A DNA stretch of 20,351 nt from an uncultured Geobacter sp. (GCA_937886325.1 CALABV010000235.1:1-20351); one strand, 5' to 3'; positions 7,332 through 14,868 are shown, counted from the first letter of the stretch. The notes: a model not told the origin generated them from the letters alone. Numbers and translations: made by a program.

Positions 7332-8342
7332 TTATTCCGCAGGCGTGCCCCAGAGGCATCGGGCAATCTCGTCGAGCAGCACGGGCATTCCCTCGCCGGT
7401 TACGGCGGATACGGGAAACAGCCTCACCCCGAGGTCGGCGAATACGGAGGTCAGGTCGCTGAGACTTTCCCTTACCTGTGGAAGATCAATCTTGTTGACG
7501 ACAACGACCTGCGGCTTCTCGGCAAGCTGTTCGTCAAAAAGAAGGAGTTCCCGATTGAGCGCATGATACTCGCGGACCGGATCTCTCTCCGGTACGTGGG
7601 AAAAGTCGAGGATATGGACAAGGAGGCGTGTCCGCTCCACATGCTTGAGAAAGCGGTGCCCGAGCCCGGCTCCCCGGTGGGCGCCCTCGATGAGGCCGGG
7701 TATGTCCGCCACCACGAACGACCGGAAATCCTTGTAGGAAACGACACCCAGGTTCGGCGTCAGGGTCGTGAACGGATAGTCGGCAATCTTGGGGCGTGCC
7801 GCCGAAATCCTGGCGATGAAGGAAGACTTTCCGACGCTGGGGAATCCGAACAATCCCACATCCGCCAGCAGCTTCAACTCCAGCCTGAGATCGCGCTCCT
7901 CACCGGGTTCACCCGGCTGGGCGAACTTGGGTGCCTTGTTGGTGGACGTGGCGAACCGGGCATTTCCCTGGCCGCCCCTGCCGCCGCGCAAGAGCACCAC
8001 CCGCTCCCCCGGTTCGGTCAGGTCCGCCAGAACCTCGTTGGATTCCCAGTCTCTGATAACGGTACCCGGAGGAACGGGAATAATCAGATTCTTCCCGTTG
8101 GCGCCGTGCCGGTCCTTTCCCATGCCGTGGGCTCCCCGACCGCCCTTCTGGTGGGGGTGGTGGCGCAGGTCGAGCAGGGTTGAAATACTCGCGGAAACCT
8201 CGAAGATGACGTCTCCGCCCTTGCCGCCGTCACCGCCGTCCGGTCCTCCCTTCGGGATGAACTTCTCCCTCCGGAAGGAGACGCACCCCGCGCCGCCATG
8301 ACCTGCCCGTACGGAAATCTTTACTTCATCGATAAATTGCAT
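7332..8342 (-). CDS. obgE: Ribosome-assembly GTPase Obg (CgtA)
   Basis: Obg is an essential GTPase that binds the 50S subunit, acts in its late assembly and links it to the (p)ppGpp response. The 336 residues show the glycine-rich Obg domain (about 1-158), beginning MQFIDEVKISVRAGHGGAGC. The GTPase domain has P-loop GFPSVGKSS (166-174), switch II DIPGLIEG (213-220), NKIDL (283-287) and a final SAV G5 motif. The protein ends soon after, so there is no long C-terminal extension. The ATG at 8342 gives the conserved N-terminus; an upstream TTG at 8366 lies inside a hairpin and is rejected. It follows rpmA, as in most bacteria, placing ribosome assembly with bL21 and bL27. The stop is TAA. Confidence 0.97.
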   Translation of the reverse strand: MQFIDEVKISVRAGHGGAGCVSFRREKFIPKGGPDGGDGGKGGDVIFEVSASISTLLDLRHHPHQKGGRGAHGMGKDRHGANGKNLIIPVPPGTVIRDWESNEVLADLTEPGERVVLLRGGRGGQGNARFATSTNKAPKFAQPGEPGEERDLRLELKLLADVGLFGFPSVGKSSFIARISAARPKIADYPFTTLTPNLGVVSYKDFRSFVVADIPGLIEGAHRGAGLGHRFLKHVERTRLLVHILDFSHVPERDPVREYHALNRELLLFDEQLAEKPQVVVVNKIDLPQVRESLSDLTSVFADLGVRLFPVSAVTGEGMPVLLDEIARCLWGTPAE

Positions 8343-8361
8343 GGGAAACTCTTCAGGAAAG

Positions 8362-8397
8362 CGCAAAGCCTGAGACTATGCAGCCTCAGGCTTTGCG
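8362..8397. other. Perfect 13-bp hairpin between rpmA and obgE
   Basis: CGCAAAGCCTGAG (8362-8374) and CTCAGGCTTTGCG (8385-8397) are exact reverse complements around a 10-nt loop. On the minus strand it lies 76 nt after rpmA and ends 19 nt before the obgE ATG. No T-run follows, so it is not a standard terminator. An RNA-processing or mRNA-stability element that sets ribosomal-protein mRNA above obgE mRNA is plausible. Confidence 0.75.
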
Positions 8398-8473
8398 AAG
8401 CACTCCATGGAAGGGACGCCTGCTTCTCCGACGAGAAACCAAGCCGGATCGTGAGGCGCCGTATGGATGGATC

Positions 8474-8728
8474 TTATACCGGGTAAACGGATACCTTCTT
8501 CCTGTCTCTACCCATCCGTTCGAACTTGACAATCCCGTCGATGAGCGCGAAAAGGGTGTAATCCTTGCCGCACCCCACATTGGTGCCGGGATGAATACTG
8601 GTGCCGTGCTGACGATAGATGATATTTCCGGCCTTCACCAGTTCTCCGCCGTATTTCTTGCATCCCAGCCGCTGACCGGCTGAGTCGCGTCCGTTTCGTG
8701 TACTTCCGCCTGCTTTCTTATGAGCCAT
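8474..8728 (-). CDS. rpmA: 50S ribosomal protein bL27
   Basis: bL27 is a small basic protein of the large subunit whose N-terminal tail reaches the peptidyl-transferase centre. The 84 residues match the family length. The start MAHKKAGGSTRNGRDSAGQR is the conserved tail, followed by LGCKKYGGE and IIYRQHGTSIHPG. The N-terminus begins directly with AHKK, with no sign of the cleaved leader found in Firmicutes. The ATG at 8728 follows a strong GGGAGGG seven bases upstream. It lies 33 nt after rplU, and the pair forms the usual bL21-bL27 operon with obgE behind it. The stop is TAA. Confidence 0.98.
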   Translation of the reverse strand: MAHKKAGGSTRNGRDSAGQRLGCKKYGGELVKAGNIIYRQHGTSIHPGTNVGCGKDYTLFALIDGIVKFERMGRDRKKVSVYPV

Positions 8729-8761
8729 TACGTAACCCTCCCAGGTACAAGGGGTTTTCCC

Positions 8762-9070
8762 TTACGTGGTAATCTTTTCTATCTTCAGAACGGTTCGGTG
8801 TTGGCGGTGTCCGTTTTTCTTGCTCGAGTTCTTCCTCCGCTTGGCCTTGAAGACCAGGATCTTCTTGTCCTTGCCCTGCTCGACGATTGTGCCGACCACG
8901 GAAGCGCTGGGCACTAAAGGTGTTCCGATTGTTACCTTTTCGCCGCCAACCATCAGGACTTCAGTGAGCTCGACGGTATCACCGACCGCTCCCTCCAGTT
9001 TTTCGACCCTCAGCAGGTCGCCCTCGGAAACTTTGTATTGCTTCCCTCCGGTTCTAACCACTGCGTACAT
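8762..9070 (-). CDS. rplU: 50S ribosomal protein bL21
   Basis: bL21 binds 23S rRNA early in large-subunit assembly. The 102 residues begin MYAVVRTGGKQYKV and continue with GDLLRVEKL and LVFKAKRRKNSSKKNGHRQ, all typical of the family. I chose the ATG at 9070, with AAGGTGG eight bases upstream. The GTG at 9082 would add four residues absent from the family. It is the first gene of the long minus-strand run, and a good promoter lies about 45-70 bases upstream. The stop is TAA. Confidence 0.97.
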   Translation of the reverse strand: MYAVVRTGGKQYKVSEGDLLRVEKLEGAVGDTVELTEVLMVGGEKVTIGTPLVPSASVVGTIVEQGKDKKILVFKAKRRKNSSKKNGHRQHRTVLKIEKITT

Positions 9071-9095
9071 GTACTTCACCACCTTTTGCTTGGTA

Positions 9096-9115
9096 TTTGA
9101 GATGAGCGTCTCAAA
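9096..9115. promoter_or_regulatory. Inverted repeat at the rplU transcription start region
   Basis: TTTGAGA (9096-9102) and TCTCAAA (9109-9115) are perfect reverse complements around 6 nt. On the minus strand the repeat overlaps the 3' half of the -10 box and covers the expected transcription start. It could be a repressor operator or the first hairpin of the mRNA leader. No known binding-site family is recognised. Confidence 0.5.
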
Positions 9116-9141
9116 GTAGTAAAAAAATAGTTTCGTGTCAA
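9113..9141 (-). promoter_or_regulatory. Sigma-70-type promoter of rplU
   Basis: On the minus strand there is a perfect -35 box TTGACA (9136-9141), a 17-base spacer rich in A and T, and a -10 box TACTTT (9113-9118). It lies between the purT stop and the rplU start and faces rplU. It probably drives the ribosomal-protein genes and much of the run behind them. Confidence 0.65.
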
Positions 9142-9190
9142 GGCTTTTCTGTTTGTCGAAAAATTCTTCCTCGAATGGAAGTCTCCCCCG

Positions 9191-10369
9191 TCACTCACCT
9201 CGGAGGACAACCGCGTGGGCCGCCGTCTCCGCCCGCCTGCGCGCCTCTTCCAGATCACTTCCAAGGGAAAGGGCAACCCCCATCCGGCGCCCTGACCGGG
9301 CATCAGGCTTGCCGAACAGGCGGAGCTTCGTGTCCGGAACCGACAGAGCCTCGTTCAGACCTCCGAAGACAACCTCGGCCGCGGGTTGCTCCGCGAGAAT
9401 CACGTGGGAGGCCGCGTGAGCGGGGCAGACAACCTCGGGCACCGGCAGGCCGAGGATCGCCCGTACATGCAATTCGAACTCGGAAAGATTCTGGGAGATC
9501 ATGGTGACCATACCCGTATCATGGGGCCTGGGGGAAACCTCGCTGAAATACACGTAATCGCCCTTGATGAAGAGCTCGACGCCGAAGATACCGTAGCCGC
9601 CCAGCGCATCGGTTACAGCCTTGGCCTGCCACTGCGCCTTCGCAAGGGCCGTCTCCGACATGGGCATCGGCTGCCAGGACTCGTGATAGTCGCCCTTTAT
9701 CTGGATATGGCCGATAGGGGGGCAGAAGCGGGTGCCTCCTGCGTACCGTACCGTCAGGAGCGTGATCTCGTAATCGAATGGAATGAATTCCTCTATTATC
9801 ACCTTGTCCGCCGCTCCGCGCGTGCCTTCCAGGGCATACTGCCACGCCTTGTCGATATCGGCCTCCCCCCGCACGACACTCTGCCCTTTCCCGGATGAAC
9901 TCATGATGGGTTTGATTACGCAGGGGAAGCCAATCTCTCCGATCCCTTTCCTGAACTCCTCGATATCTGAGGCAAAGCGGTATGAGGCGGTGGGCAACCC
10001 GATCTCCTCCGCGGCCAGCCTCCTGATCCCTTCCCGGTTCATTGTCAGGTTCGCGGCCCGTGCCGTGGGGATGACCGTATACCCCTCATCCTCCAGTTCC
10101 AGCAGTGTGGCAGTGGAAATCGCCTCGATTTCCGGCACGATGAAGCGGGGGCGCTCCTTGCGGACCAGTTCCCTCAGGGCCTCTCCGTCAAGCATGTTGA
10201 TGACATGGCTCCGATGCGCAACCTGCATGGCGGGCGCATCGGCGTAGCGATCGACCGCTATCACCTCGACACCGAATCTCTGTGCTTCGATGGCCACTTC
10301 CTTCCCCAACTCCCCGGAACCGAGGAGAAGCATCCGCACGGCACTCTTTTTCAAAGGTGTTCCTATCAT
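9191..10369 (-). CDS. purT: Formate-dependent phosphoribosylglycinamide formyltransferase (GAR transformylase 2)
   Basis: PurT makes formyl-GAR from GAR, formate and ATP in purine synthesis, replacing the folate-dependent PurN step. The 392 residues match the family. The N-terminal pre-ATP-grasp domain starts around LLLGSGELGKEVAIEAQRFG, followed by PRFIVPEIEAISTATLLELE. The ATP-grasp core has CVIKPIMSSSGKGQS, which binds ATP, VIIEEFIPFDYEITLL, and the metal site GVELFIKGDYVYFSEVSPRPHD in two parts. The ATG at 10369 has AAGGAGGGG just upstream. Its free-formate use fits an anaerobe, though that is inference. It lies between rng and rplU with its own gaps on both sides, and repeat copy D is upstream. 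The stop is TGA. Confidence 0.96.
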   Translation of the reverse strand: MIGTPLKKSAVRMLLLGSGELGKEVAIEAQRFGVEVIAVDRYADAPAMQVAHRSHVINMLDGEALRELVRKERPRFIVPEIEAISTATLLELEDEGYTVIPTARAANLTMNREGIRRLAAEEIGLPTASYRFASDIEEFRKGIGEIGFPCVIKPIMSSSGKGQSVVRGEADIDKAWQYALEGTRGAADKVIIEEFIPFDYEITLLTVRYAGGTRFCPPIGHIQIKGDYHESWQPMPMSETALAKAQWQAKAVTDALGGYGIFGVELFIKGDYVYFSEVSPRPHDTGMVTMISQNLSEFELHVRAILGLPVPEVVCPAHAASHVILAEQPAAEVVFGGLNEALSVPDTKLRLFGKPDARSGRRMGVALSLGSDLEEARRRAETAAHAVVLRGE

Positions 10370-10407
10370 ATCCCCTCCTTTTCGCCTGCCGCGAAAGACT
10401 AATCTTT

Positions 10408-10456
10408 CGGCAGGTGGAGCCGTCCGAAGAGAACGATCCCAACTGCCGCATTCAGG
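10408..10456. repeat. Family 1 palindromic repeat, copy D
   Basis: CGGCAGGTGGAGC at 10408 pairs imperfectly with ATCCCAACTGCCG ending at 10448, around GTCCGAAGAGAACG. The flank CATTCAGG then leads directly into the rng stop codon. It lies in the 87-nt gap between rng and purT. Confidence 0.75.
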
Positions 10457-11974
10457 CTAATTGATCGTGATCTCGAACTGTTCCTGGTGGAAACCGGGCT
10501 TCGCGCGCACGGTTATCCTCTTTTTGAACCTCTTTTCAAGGTCCTCCAGGCCCCGCCTCTCTTCATCATACAGAAGGTCGGCAACCTGGGGATGAACGGT
10601 CAGCATGGCCTTGGAACCGTGAACGTCGAGCATCTCGCGGCGCAGCTCGCGAAATATTTCCTGGCATACGGTTGTTTTGGACTTGATATACCCCAGGCCC
10701 TCGCAATACGGGCAAGGCTCGCACATGAGGCGGCCGATGCTTTCCCGGACCCGCTTCCGCGTCATCTCCACCAGTCCCAGCTCCGACATCTTGAGGATGT
10801 TGGTCTTGGATTTGTCCGCCTTCAGCGCCTCTTCCAGGGCCGTGAAGACCTTCTCCCTATTCACCTCTTTCTCCATATCGATGAAGTCGATAATGATAAT
10901 GCCGCCGATATTGCGCAGCCTCAACTGGTAGGCAATCTCCTTGACCGCCTCCAGGTTGGTCTTGAGGATGGTATCCTCCAGGTTGTGTTTTCCCACGTAG
11001 CGGCCCGTGTTCACGTCAACGGCCGTCAAGGCCTCGGTCTGTTCGATGATGATATATCCCCCCGACTTGAGCCAGACCTTGCGCCCCAATGCGCGGCTGA
11101 TCTCCACTTCGAGCCCGAAGTGATCGAAGATGGGCTCGTTCTCTTCATACAGCTCGATGGAGTATTTGATCTTGGGCATGAAGGTACTGATGAACTGGAC
11201 GATCTTGTCGTATTCGGGCTTGGCGTCGACCACGATCCGATCCACGTCCTCGCTGAGGATGTCGCGGACAACCTTCTGCGTGACATCCAGGTCCGAGTGG
11301 ATGAGGCACGGCGCATGGGCCTTCTCGTTTTTCTTGACGATCTCTTCCCAGAGTTTTGTCAGATACTGCATGTCCGTCAGGAGGTCCTCTTCGCTCTTTC
11401 CCTCGGAAACGGTCCGGATTATGAAGCCGCCGGCAGCCGGTTTGATTCTCTCGACGATATCCTTGAGACGTTCGCGCTCGGCCTCGTTTTCAATACGCCG
11501 CGACACGCCCACATGGTCCACGGTGGGCATATATACGAGATGGCGGCCCGGCAGGGAGATGTGGGACGTGATCCTGGCGCCCTTGGTGCCGATCGGCTCC
11601 TTGGAAACCTGCACCAGGATTTCCTGCCCTTCCTGGAGCAGCTCCTCGATGGGGTGCAGGGGGCTCAGGCCCTGGGGCTGGCTCTCTCCCTCCCCGCCGT
11701 TCTCCTTCTTGTCGTTACCGTCCATGAAGGTCTCGTAGTCCTCGATCGCCTCGAACACATCGGCCACGTAGAGAAACGCCGCCTTTTCCATGCCGATATC
11801 CACGAAGGCAGCCTGCATGCCGGGCAGGACGCGGATAACCCGCCCTTTGTAGATGTTTCCCACAATCCCCTTGACCCGGCTTCGCTCGATATAGAGCTCG
11901 GCAATGGTGCCGTTCTCGATGAGGGCAATCCGGGTCTCATGGGACGTGGTATTGATAACCAGCTCGTTTGCCAT
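10457..11974 (-). CDS. rng: Ribonuclease G (RNase E/G family)
   Basis: RNase G is a single-strand endoribonuclease that trims the 5' end of 16S rRNA and takes part in mRNA decay. The 505 residues are close to the 489 of E. coli RNase G and lack the long C-terminal scaffold of RNase E. The N-terminal S1 domain (about 35-130) contains GNIYKGRVIRVLPGMQAAFVDIG in two blocks. An acidic glycine-rich insert, DGNDKKENGGEGES, interrupts it. The catalytic metal ligands are Asp320 in DVNTGR and Asp363 in IIIDFIDME. The zinc-link cysteines are in CEPCPYC (418-424). The ATG at 11974 has AGAGG upstream. It lies 85 nt after the radical SAM gene, a frequent partner, and its stop is TAG. Confidence 0.96.
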   Translation of the reverse strand: MANELVINTTSHETRIALIENGTIAELYIERSRVKGIVGNIYKGRVIRVLPGMQAAFVDIGMEKAAFLYVADVFEAIEDYETFMDGNDKKENGGEGESQPQGLSPLHPIEELLQEGQEILVQVSKEPIGTKGARITSHISLPGRHLVYMPTVDHVGVSRRIENEAERERLKDIVERIKPAAGGFIIRTVSEGKSEEDLLTDMQYLTKLWEEIVKKNEKAHAPCLIHSDLDVTQKVVRDILSEDVDRIVVDAKPEYDKIVQFISTFMPKIKYSIELYEENEPIFDHFGLEVEISRALGRKVWLKSGGYIIIEQTEALTAVDVNTGRYVGKHNLEDTILKTNLEAVKEIAYQLRLRNIGGIIIIDFIDMEKEVNREKVFTALEEALKADKSKTNILKMSELGLVEMTRKRVRESIGRLMCEPCPYCEGLGYIKSKTTVCQEIFRELRREMLDVHGSKAMLTVHPQVADLLYDEERRGLEDLEKRFKKRITVRAKPGFHQEQFEITIN

Positions 11975-12059
11975 GCCGACCTCTTTCTCACAACATGTGT
12001 CTATATGGAATGGGGTAATCTTCTGAACGAATGGGAGAACCCGTTAAGCTTAACCGCAA

Positions 12060-12920
12060 TTAATCGCCAACGCAAGTCTTTGCAGACTTCTCAGGCACGG
12101 CTTCCTTGAAACACACCGCCAGTTTTTCGATCCGCATGCAAGAAAGGGTTTTTTCCGCAACACCGGTAATTGCAGCAGCAAACTCGACCGGTTTTCCACG
12201 CCTGACCAGCATTTCGAGAGAGTTTCCGGAGGCGGCGAGCTCGACGAGTTCACGCCGGAGATCAATCTCAATGCTCTTCCCCTTTTTCAGCCTGCTGTGG
12301 GGGAATGTCTCCAGACGGAGAAAAGCCTCCGCCTTTTCCCGCAGGTCAGGCGCAATCCCGTCGGGTACGGTCACCCGGTAGCGGGTCGTATCCAGAATAA
12401 CGGACAGGGACTCGCTTTTCAGGGGAATCTCGACTGCCTCCAGCACCTCCATCCCCTTCGGCAGGACCCTGTTCAGGGATTCAAGGACACGCTGCGCGCC
12501 GAAACCGGGAGCGATTTCCATATCAAAATACTCCGCCCATGATTCCACCCCCACCGATAGAGCCGTTGCAAAAGAGAATTTGGGGTGCGGATGGAAACCG
12601 AGCGAATGCCGGATGGGAATCGCCGCACGTCGCACCGCCCTGGTGAAGAGATGAATCAGTTCCAGGTGGCTCAACAGGCTCATGATGCCGGTCTTGCTGA
12701 AGCGGAGCCGAACCCTAACAGCCCCGGAGCCCTCTTCCCCACCCTCTCTTTGGCTCGGAATCCCCGATTCCACCCCGGACGCGACACGACCTCGAAAATC
12801 TTCCGGCCGATGGACCAGAGGCCTGATCCGGGAAAAATCGCACACGCCGCATCCGGTGCAGGAACCGTCGCGACAATCGAGAGTAGGGAGTTCCCGGCGC
12901 GATTTTTCCTCTTCCAGCAT
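12060..12920 (-). CDS. TIGR03936 (DUF2344) domain, C-terminal part of the interrupted radical SAM gene
   Basis: The ATG-started frame gives 286 residues, but the same frame is open upstream to the TAG at 13185-13187. Near its start it has the cysteine cluster DCRDGSCTGCGVC, normally found at the end of TIGR03960 radical SAM proteins. From about residue 68 it becomes the TIGR03936 domain: VRVRLRFSKTGIMSLLSHLE, AIPIRHSLGFHPHPKFSFA, and the late RIEKLAV strand. TIGR03936 proteins occur beside or fused to TIGR03960 proteins and are of unknown function, probably in RNA modification or ribosome-linked chemistry. The ATG at 12920 has only a weak ribosome site (GTGAG). I therefore regard this as the C-terminal part of one 851-codon gene rather than an independent gene. 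The stop is TAA, with rng next. Confidence 0.8.
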   Translation of the reverse strand: MLEEEKSRRELPTLDCRDGSCTGCGVCDFSRIRPLVHRPEDFRGRVASGVESGIPSQREGGEEGSGAVRVRLRFSKTGIMSLLSHLELIHLFTRAVRRAAIPIRHSLGFHPHPKFSFATALSVGVESWAEYFDMEIAPGFGAQRVLESLNRVLPKGMEVLEAVEIPLKSESLSVILDTTRYRVTVPDGIAPDLREKAEAFLRLETFPHSRLKKGKSIEIDLRRELVELAASGNSLEMLVRRGKPVEFAAAITGVAEKTLSCMRIEKLAVCFKEAVPEKSAKTCVGD

Positions 12921-13184
12921 CAGGAACTCACGGCTGACCCCGCTGTCCAGGTGATCCCAGGGAAGGATTTCGTCGAAGTCCCTTTCTCTGAGATAGAATT
13001 CCGGGTCTATCCCGGCATCGGCGAAGGCCTGTTCCCATGTACGGAAATCGTGGTGTTCGCCCCACCCGTCAAACCGGCACCCCAGCTCCCGCGCCTTCAG
13101 AAGGACGCGCGACAGCCGGCGATCCCCCCGGGCAAAGACACCTTCGAGAAACGACAGGTGGGCATCGTGCCACTTGAAGGAAAC

Positions 13185-13187
13185 CTA
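13185..13187 (-). other. In-frame amber codon inside the radical SAM gene
   Basis: A TAG sits at codon 477 of the frame starting at 14615. The next 88 codons (13184-12921) have no stop and encode recognisable family sequence, including FKWHDAHLSFLEG, FDGWGEHHDF and LPWDHLDSGVSREFL, before joining the next frame at 12920. The reading frame is identical on both sides. A single insertion or deletion therefore cannot explain it, but one base change from AAG, GAG or CAG could. A run of seven A and GG lies directly before it on the minus strand. Confidence 0.85.
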
Positions 13188-14615
13188 CCTTTTTTTCAGC
13201 TCCCCGCGCAGGAAGCGCTGCTTGTCCACAATCTCTTCGCGGCCAATCTGTCGGCGCCACTGGAAAGGGGTGTGGGGCTTGGGGACGAAACTGCCCACGG
13301 ACACCGTCACGTCCCCCCCATGACCGGTCCCCCTTCCCGCCCGCTTGACCAGAGCGCCGAGATCAGCGATGCCGTTCACGTCATCCATGGTCTCCGTGGG
13401 AAGCCCTATCATGAAATAGAGTTTGATTACCCGCCAGCCCGCGCAATAGGCGTCACGGGCATTCTGAATCAGGTCTTCTTCCGTGATGCCTTTGTTGATG
13501 ACTCTCCGCAGGCGCTCGCTCCCCGCCTCGGGGGCAAGGGTAAAGCCGGTCTTTCGCACCTTCACCACCTCGTCCACCAGGTCCCGGGTCAGGCTCCCCA
13601 CGCGCAGGGAGGGAAAGGAGACCGCCACCCGTTCCTCGGCGTATTTCGCCATCAACGCCCGGAGAAGCCCGGTTATGCACCCGTAGTCGGCCGACGAAAG
13701 GGAGAGGAGGGATATTTCCTCATACCCGGTATTTCTCAATACCTCATCTATCTTTTCCAGAACGGTTTCCGGAGATCGCTCCCGGACGGGCCGATAGATG
13801 TACCCCGCCTGGCAGAAACGACACCCCCGCGTACAACCGCGTGCTATCTCCATGCTGACCCGGTCATGGACCGTTTTCAGAAAGGGGACGACGGGCGCCG
13901 TGGCATAGGGAAGCTGATCCAGGTCCGGAGCTATTCTGCGCACGACCTTTTCGTAACCGGGCGTAAGAGGGGAAATACCGGCGATTTTTCCACTGTCATC
14001 GTACGAAACAGCAAAAAAAGACGGGACATAGACCCCTTCCACAGCGGAAAGTCGCCTGAGAAGCTCTTCTTTTGTCCCCTTTTCCCTTTTCCAGTCCCGG
14101 AGTACCTCGGCAATCTCAACAACAGCCTCTTCACCGTCACCGAAAAGGAATGCATCGAAGAAATCAGCAAGGGGTTCAGGATTGCCGGCGCAGGGACCGC
14201 CGCCGAGCACAAGCGGGTAGTCATCCCCACGCTCCGCGGAGAGCACGGGAATACCGGACAGTTCAAGCATATTCAGGATATTGGTGCCGGACAACTCGTA
14301 TTGGAGGGTGAATCCGATGATGTCGGCCCGGTCCAGGGGAGTGCCGCTTTCCAGGGTAGAGAGGCGCTCACCCGAGGCGCGCATTGAGTCTTCCCGATCG
14401 GGCCATGGGGCGTACGCCCTTTCAGCGGCAATCCAGTCACACCCGTTGAGAATGCCGTACAGAATCTGGAACCCGAGGTGGCTCATGCCGACTTCGTAGA
14501 CGTCCGGAAACGCCAGCACAAATCGCACGTCAGCGACGCGCTTGAGAATGGAGCCGACTTCGTTGCCCATGTACCGGGCAGGTCTTTCCACGGAAAGATA
14601 GGAATCGTACAGCAA
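13185..14615 (-). CDS. TIGR03960-type B12-binding-like radical SAM protein, cut short by TAG
   Basis: The frame encodes 476 residues to the amber codon and would encode 851 if read through, the usual size of the TIGR03960-TIGR03936 fusion. The N-terminal part has VERPARYMGNE and FALAFPDVYEVGMSHLG-like sequence (here FVLAFPDVYEVGM). The B12-binding-like fold follows, with IIGFTLQYELSGTNIL and PLVLGGGPCAGNPEPLADF. The radical SAM cluster motif is CTRGCRFC (Cys261, 265, 268), which binds a 4Fe-4S cluster and SAM. Later come SSADYGCI, LAPEAGSERLRRVINKGI and SFVPKPHTPFQW. I start it at a TTG at 14615, four bases after AGGAGG; the longer frame to 14858 is encoded by repeat copy E and noncoding sequence. 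The substrate is unknown. The gene is followed by its TIGR03936 part and rng. Confidence 0.85.
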   Translation of the reverse strand: MLYDSYLSVERPARYMGNEVGSILKRVADVRFVLAFPDVYEVGMSHLGFQILYGILNGCDWIAAERAYAPWPDREDSMRASGERLSTLESGTPLDRADIIGFTLQYELSGTNILNMLELSGIPVLSAERGDDYPLVLGGGPCAGNPEPLADFFDAFLFGDGEEAVVEIAEVLRDWKREKGTKEELLRRLSAVEGVYVPSFFAVSYDDSGKIAGISPLTPGYEKVVRRIAPDLDQLPYATAPVVPFLKTVHDRVSMEIARGCTRGCRFCQAGYIYRPVRERSPETVLEKIDEVLRNTGYEEISLLSLSSADYGCITGLLRALMAKYAEERVAVSFPSLRVGSLTRDLVDEVVKVRKTGFTLAPEAGSERLRRVINKGITEEDLIQNARDAYCAGWRVIKLYFMIGLPTETMDDVNGIADLGALVKRAGRGTGHGGDVTVSVGSFVPKPHTPFQWRRQIGREEIVDKQRFLRGELKKR

Positions 14616-14636
14616 AAAGCCTCCTGAACCGATGTA

Positions 14637-14680
14637 CCTGGATTCGGCGGTTGAAATCATACTTCGTTCACTCCGGATGC
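14637..14680. repeat. Family 1 repeat, half copy E
   Basis: CCTGGATTCGGCGGTTGAA followed by ATCATACTTCGTTCACTCCGG matches the left arm and loop of copy B, but the right arm CAACTGCCG is missing. It lies 22 nt upstream of the radical SAM start, so it would be in the mRNA leader if transcription starts beyond it. A possible -10 box TATAGT is at 14694-14699 on the minus strand, without a clear -35 box. Confidence 0.65.
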
Positions 14681-14852
14681 AGGAAAAAGGGGGACTATAC
14701 CATCGACGAACGATAAAGATATACGGAAATATTGCAACGGCATACCGCAAATGAGGTATCGCCTGTAGGATTTCCGTCCGAGCAACTGTACCATGAAACG
14801 CTCTCGGAAGAAAATAGTCCTTTAATTCGCCAAGATGCAAGAAAATGATTTT

Positions 14853-14868
14853 TGGCATGCAACATGCT
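14853..14868 (+). promoter_or_regulatory. Sigma-54-type -24/-12 promoter candidate
   Basis: TGGCATGCAACATGCT has GG and GC exactly ten bases apart and matches the consensus TGGCACG-N4-TTGCT at all but two positions. The expected start is near 14878, about 27 nt before the ATG of the small exported protein, with AAGGAGG in between. The same bases contain the short inverted repeat GCATG-CAA-CATGC. Confidence 0.5.

Noticed and set aside
12043..12054. 12-bp palindrome GTTAAGCTTAAC near the end of the TIGR03936 frame
   Set aside because: It is short, has no loop and no T-run, and is within chance expectation for a 20-kb window.
10487..12109. 540-codon plus-strand open frame
   Set aside because: It is antisense to rng, whose S1 domain and catalytic aspartates are all visible on the minus strand.
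13185..13187. Pyrrolysine or general recoding of TAG
   Set aside because: No pyl gene is in the window, and at least four other genes (rsfS, proA, rng, polymerase) end in TAG. Recoding stays possible only as a local event.
12585..14387. 600-codon plus-strand open frame
   Set aside because: It is antisense to the radical SAM gene, which has clear family motifs. Its own translation is low in recognisable structure and arises from GC-rich codon bias.
14616..14858. N-terminal extension of the radical SAM protein to 14858
   Set aside because: The extra residues are encoded by repeat copy E and noncoding sequence, and a ribosome site AGGAGG lies before the TTG at 14615.
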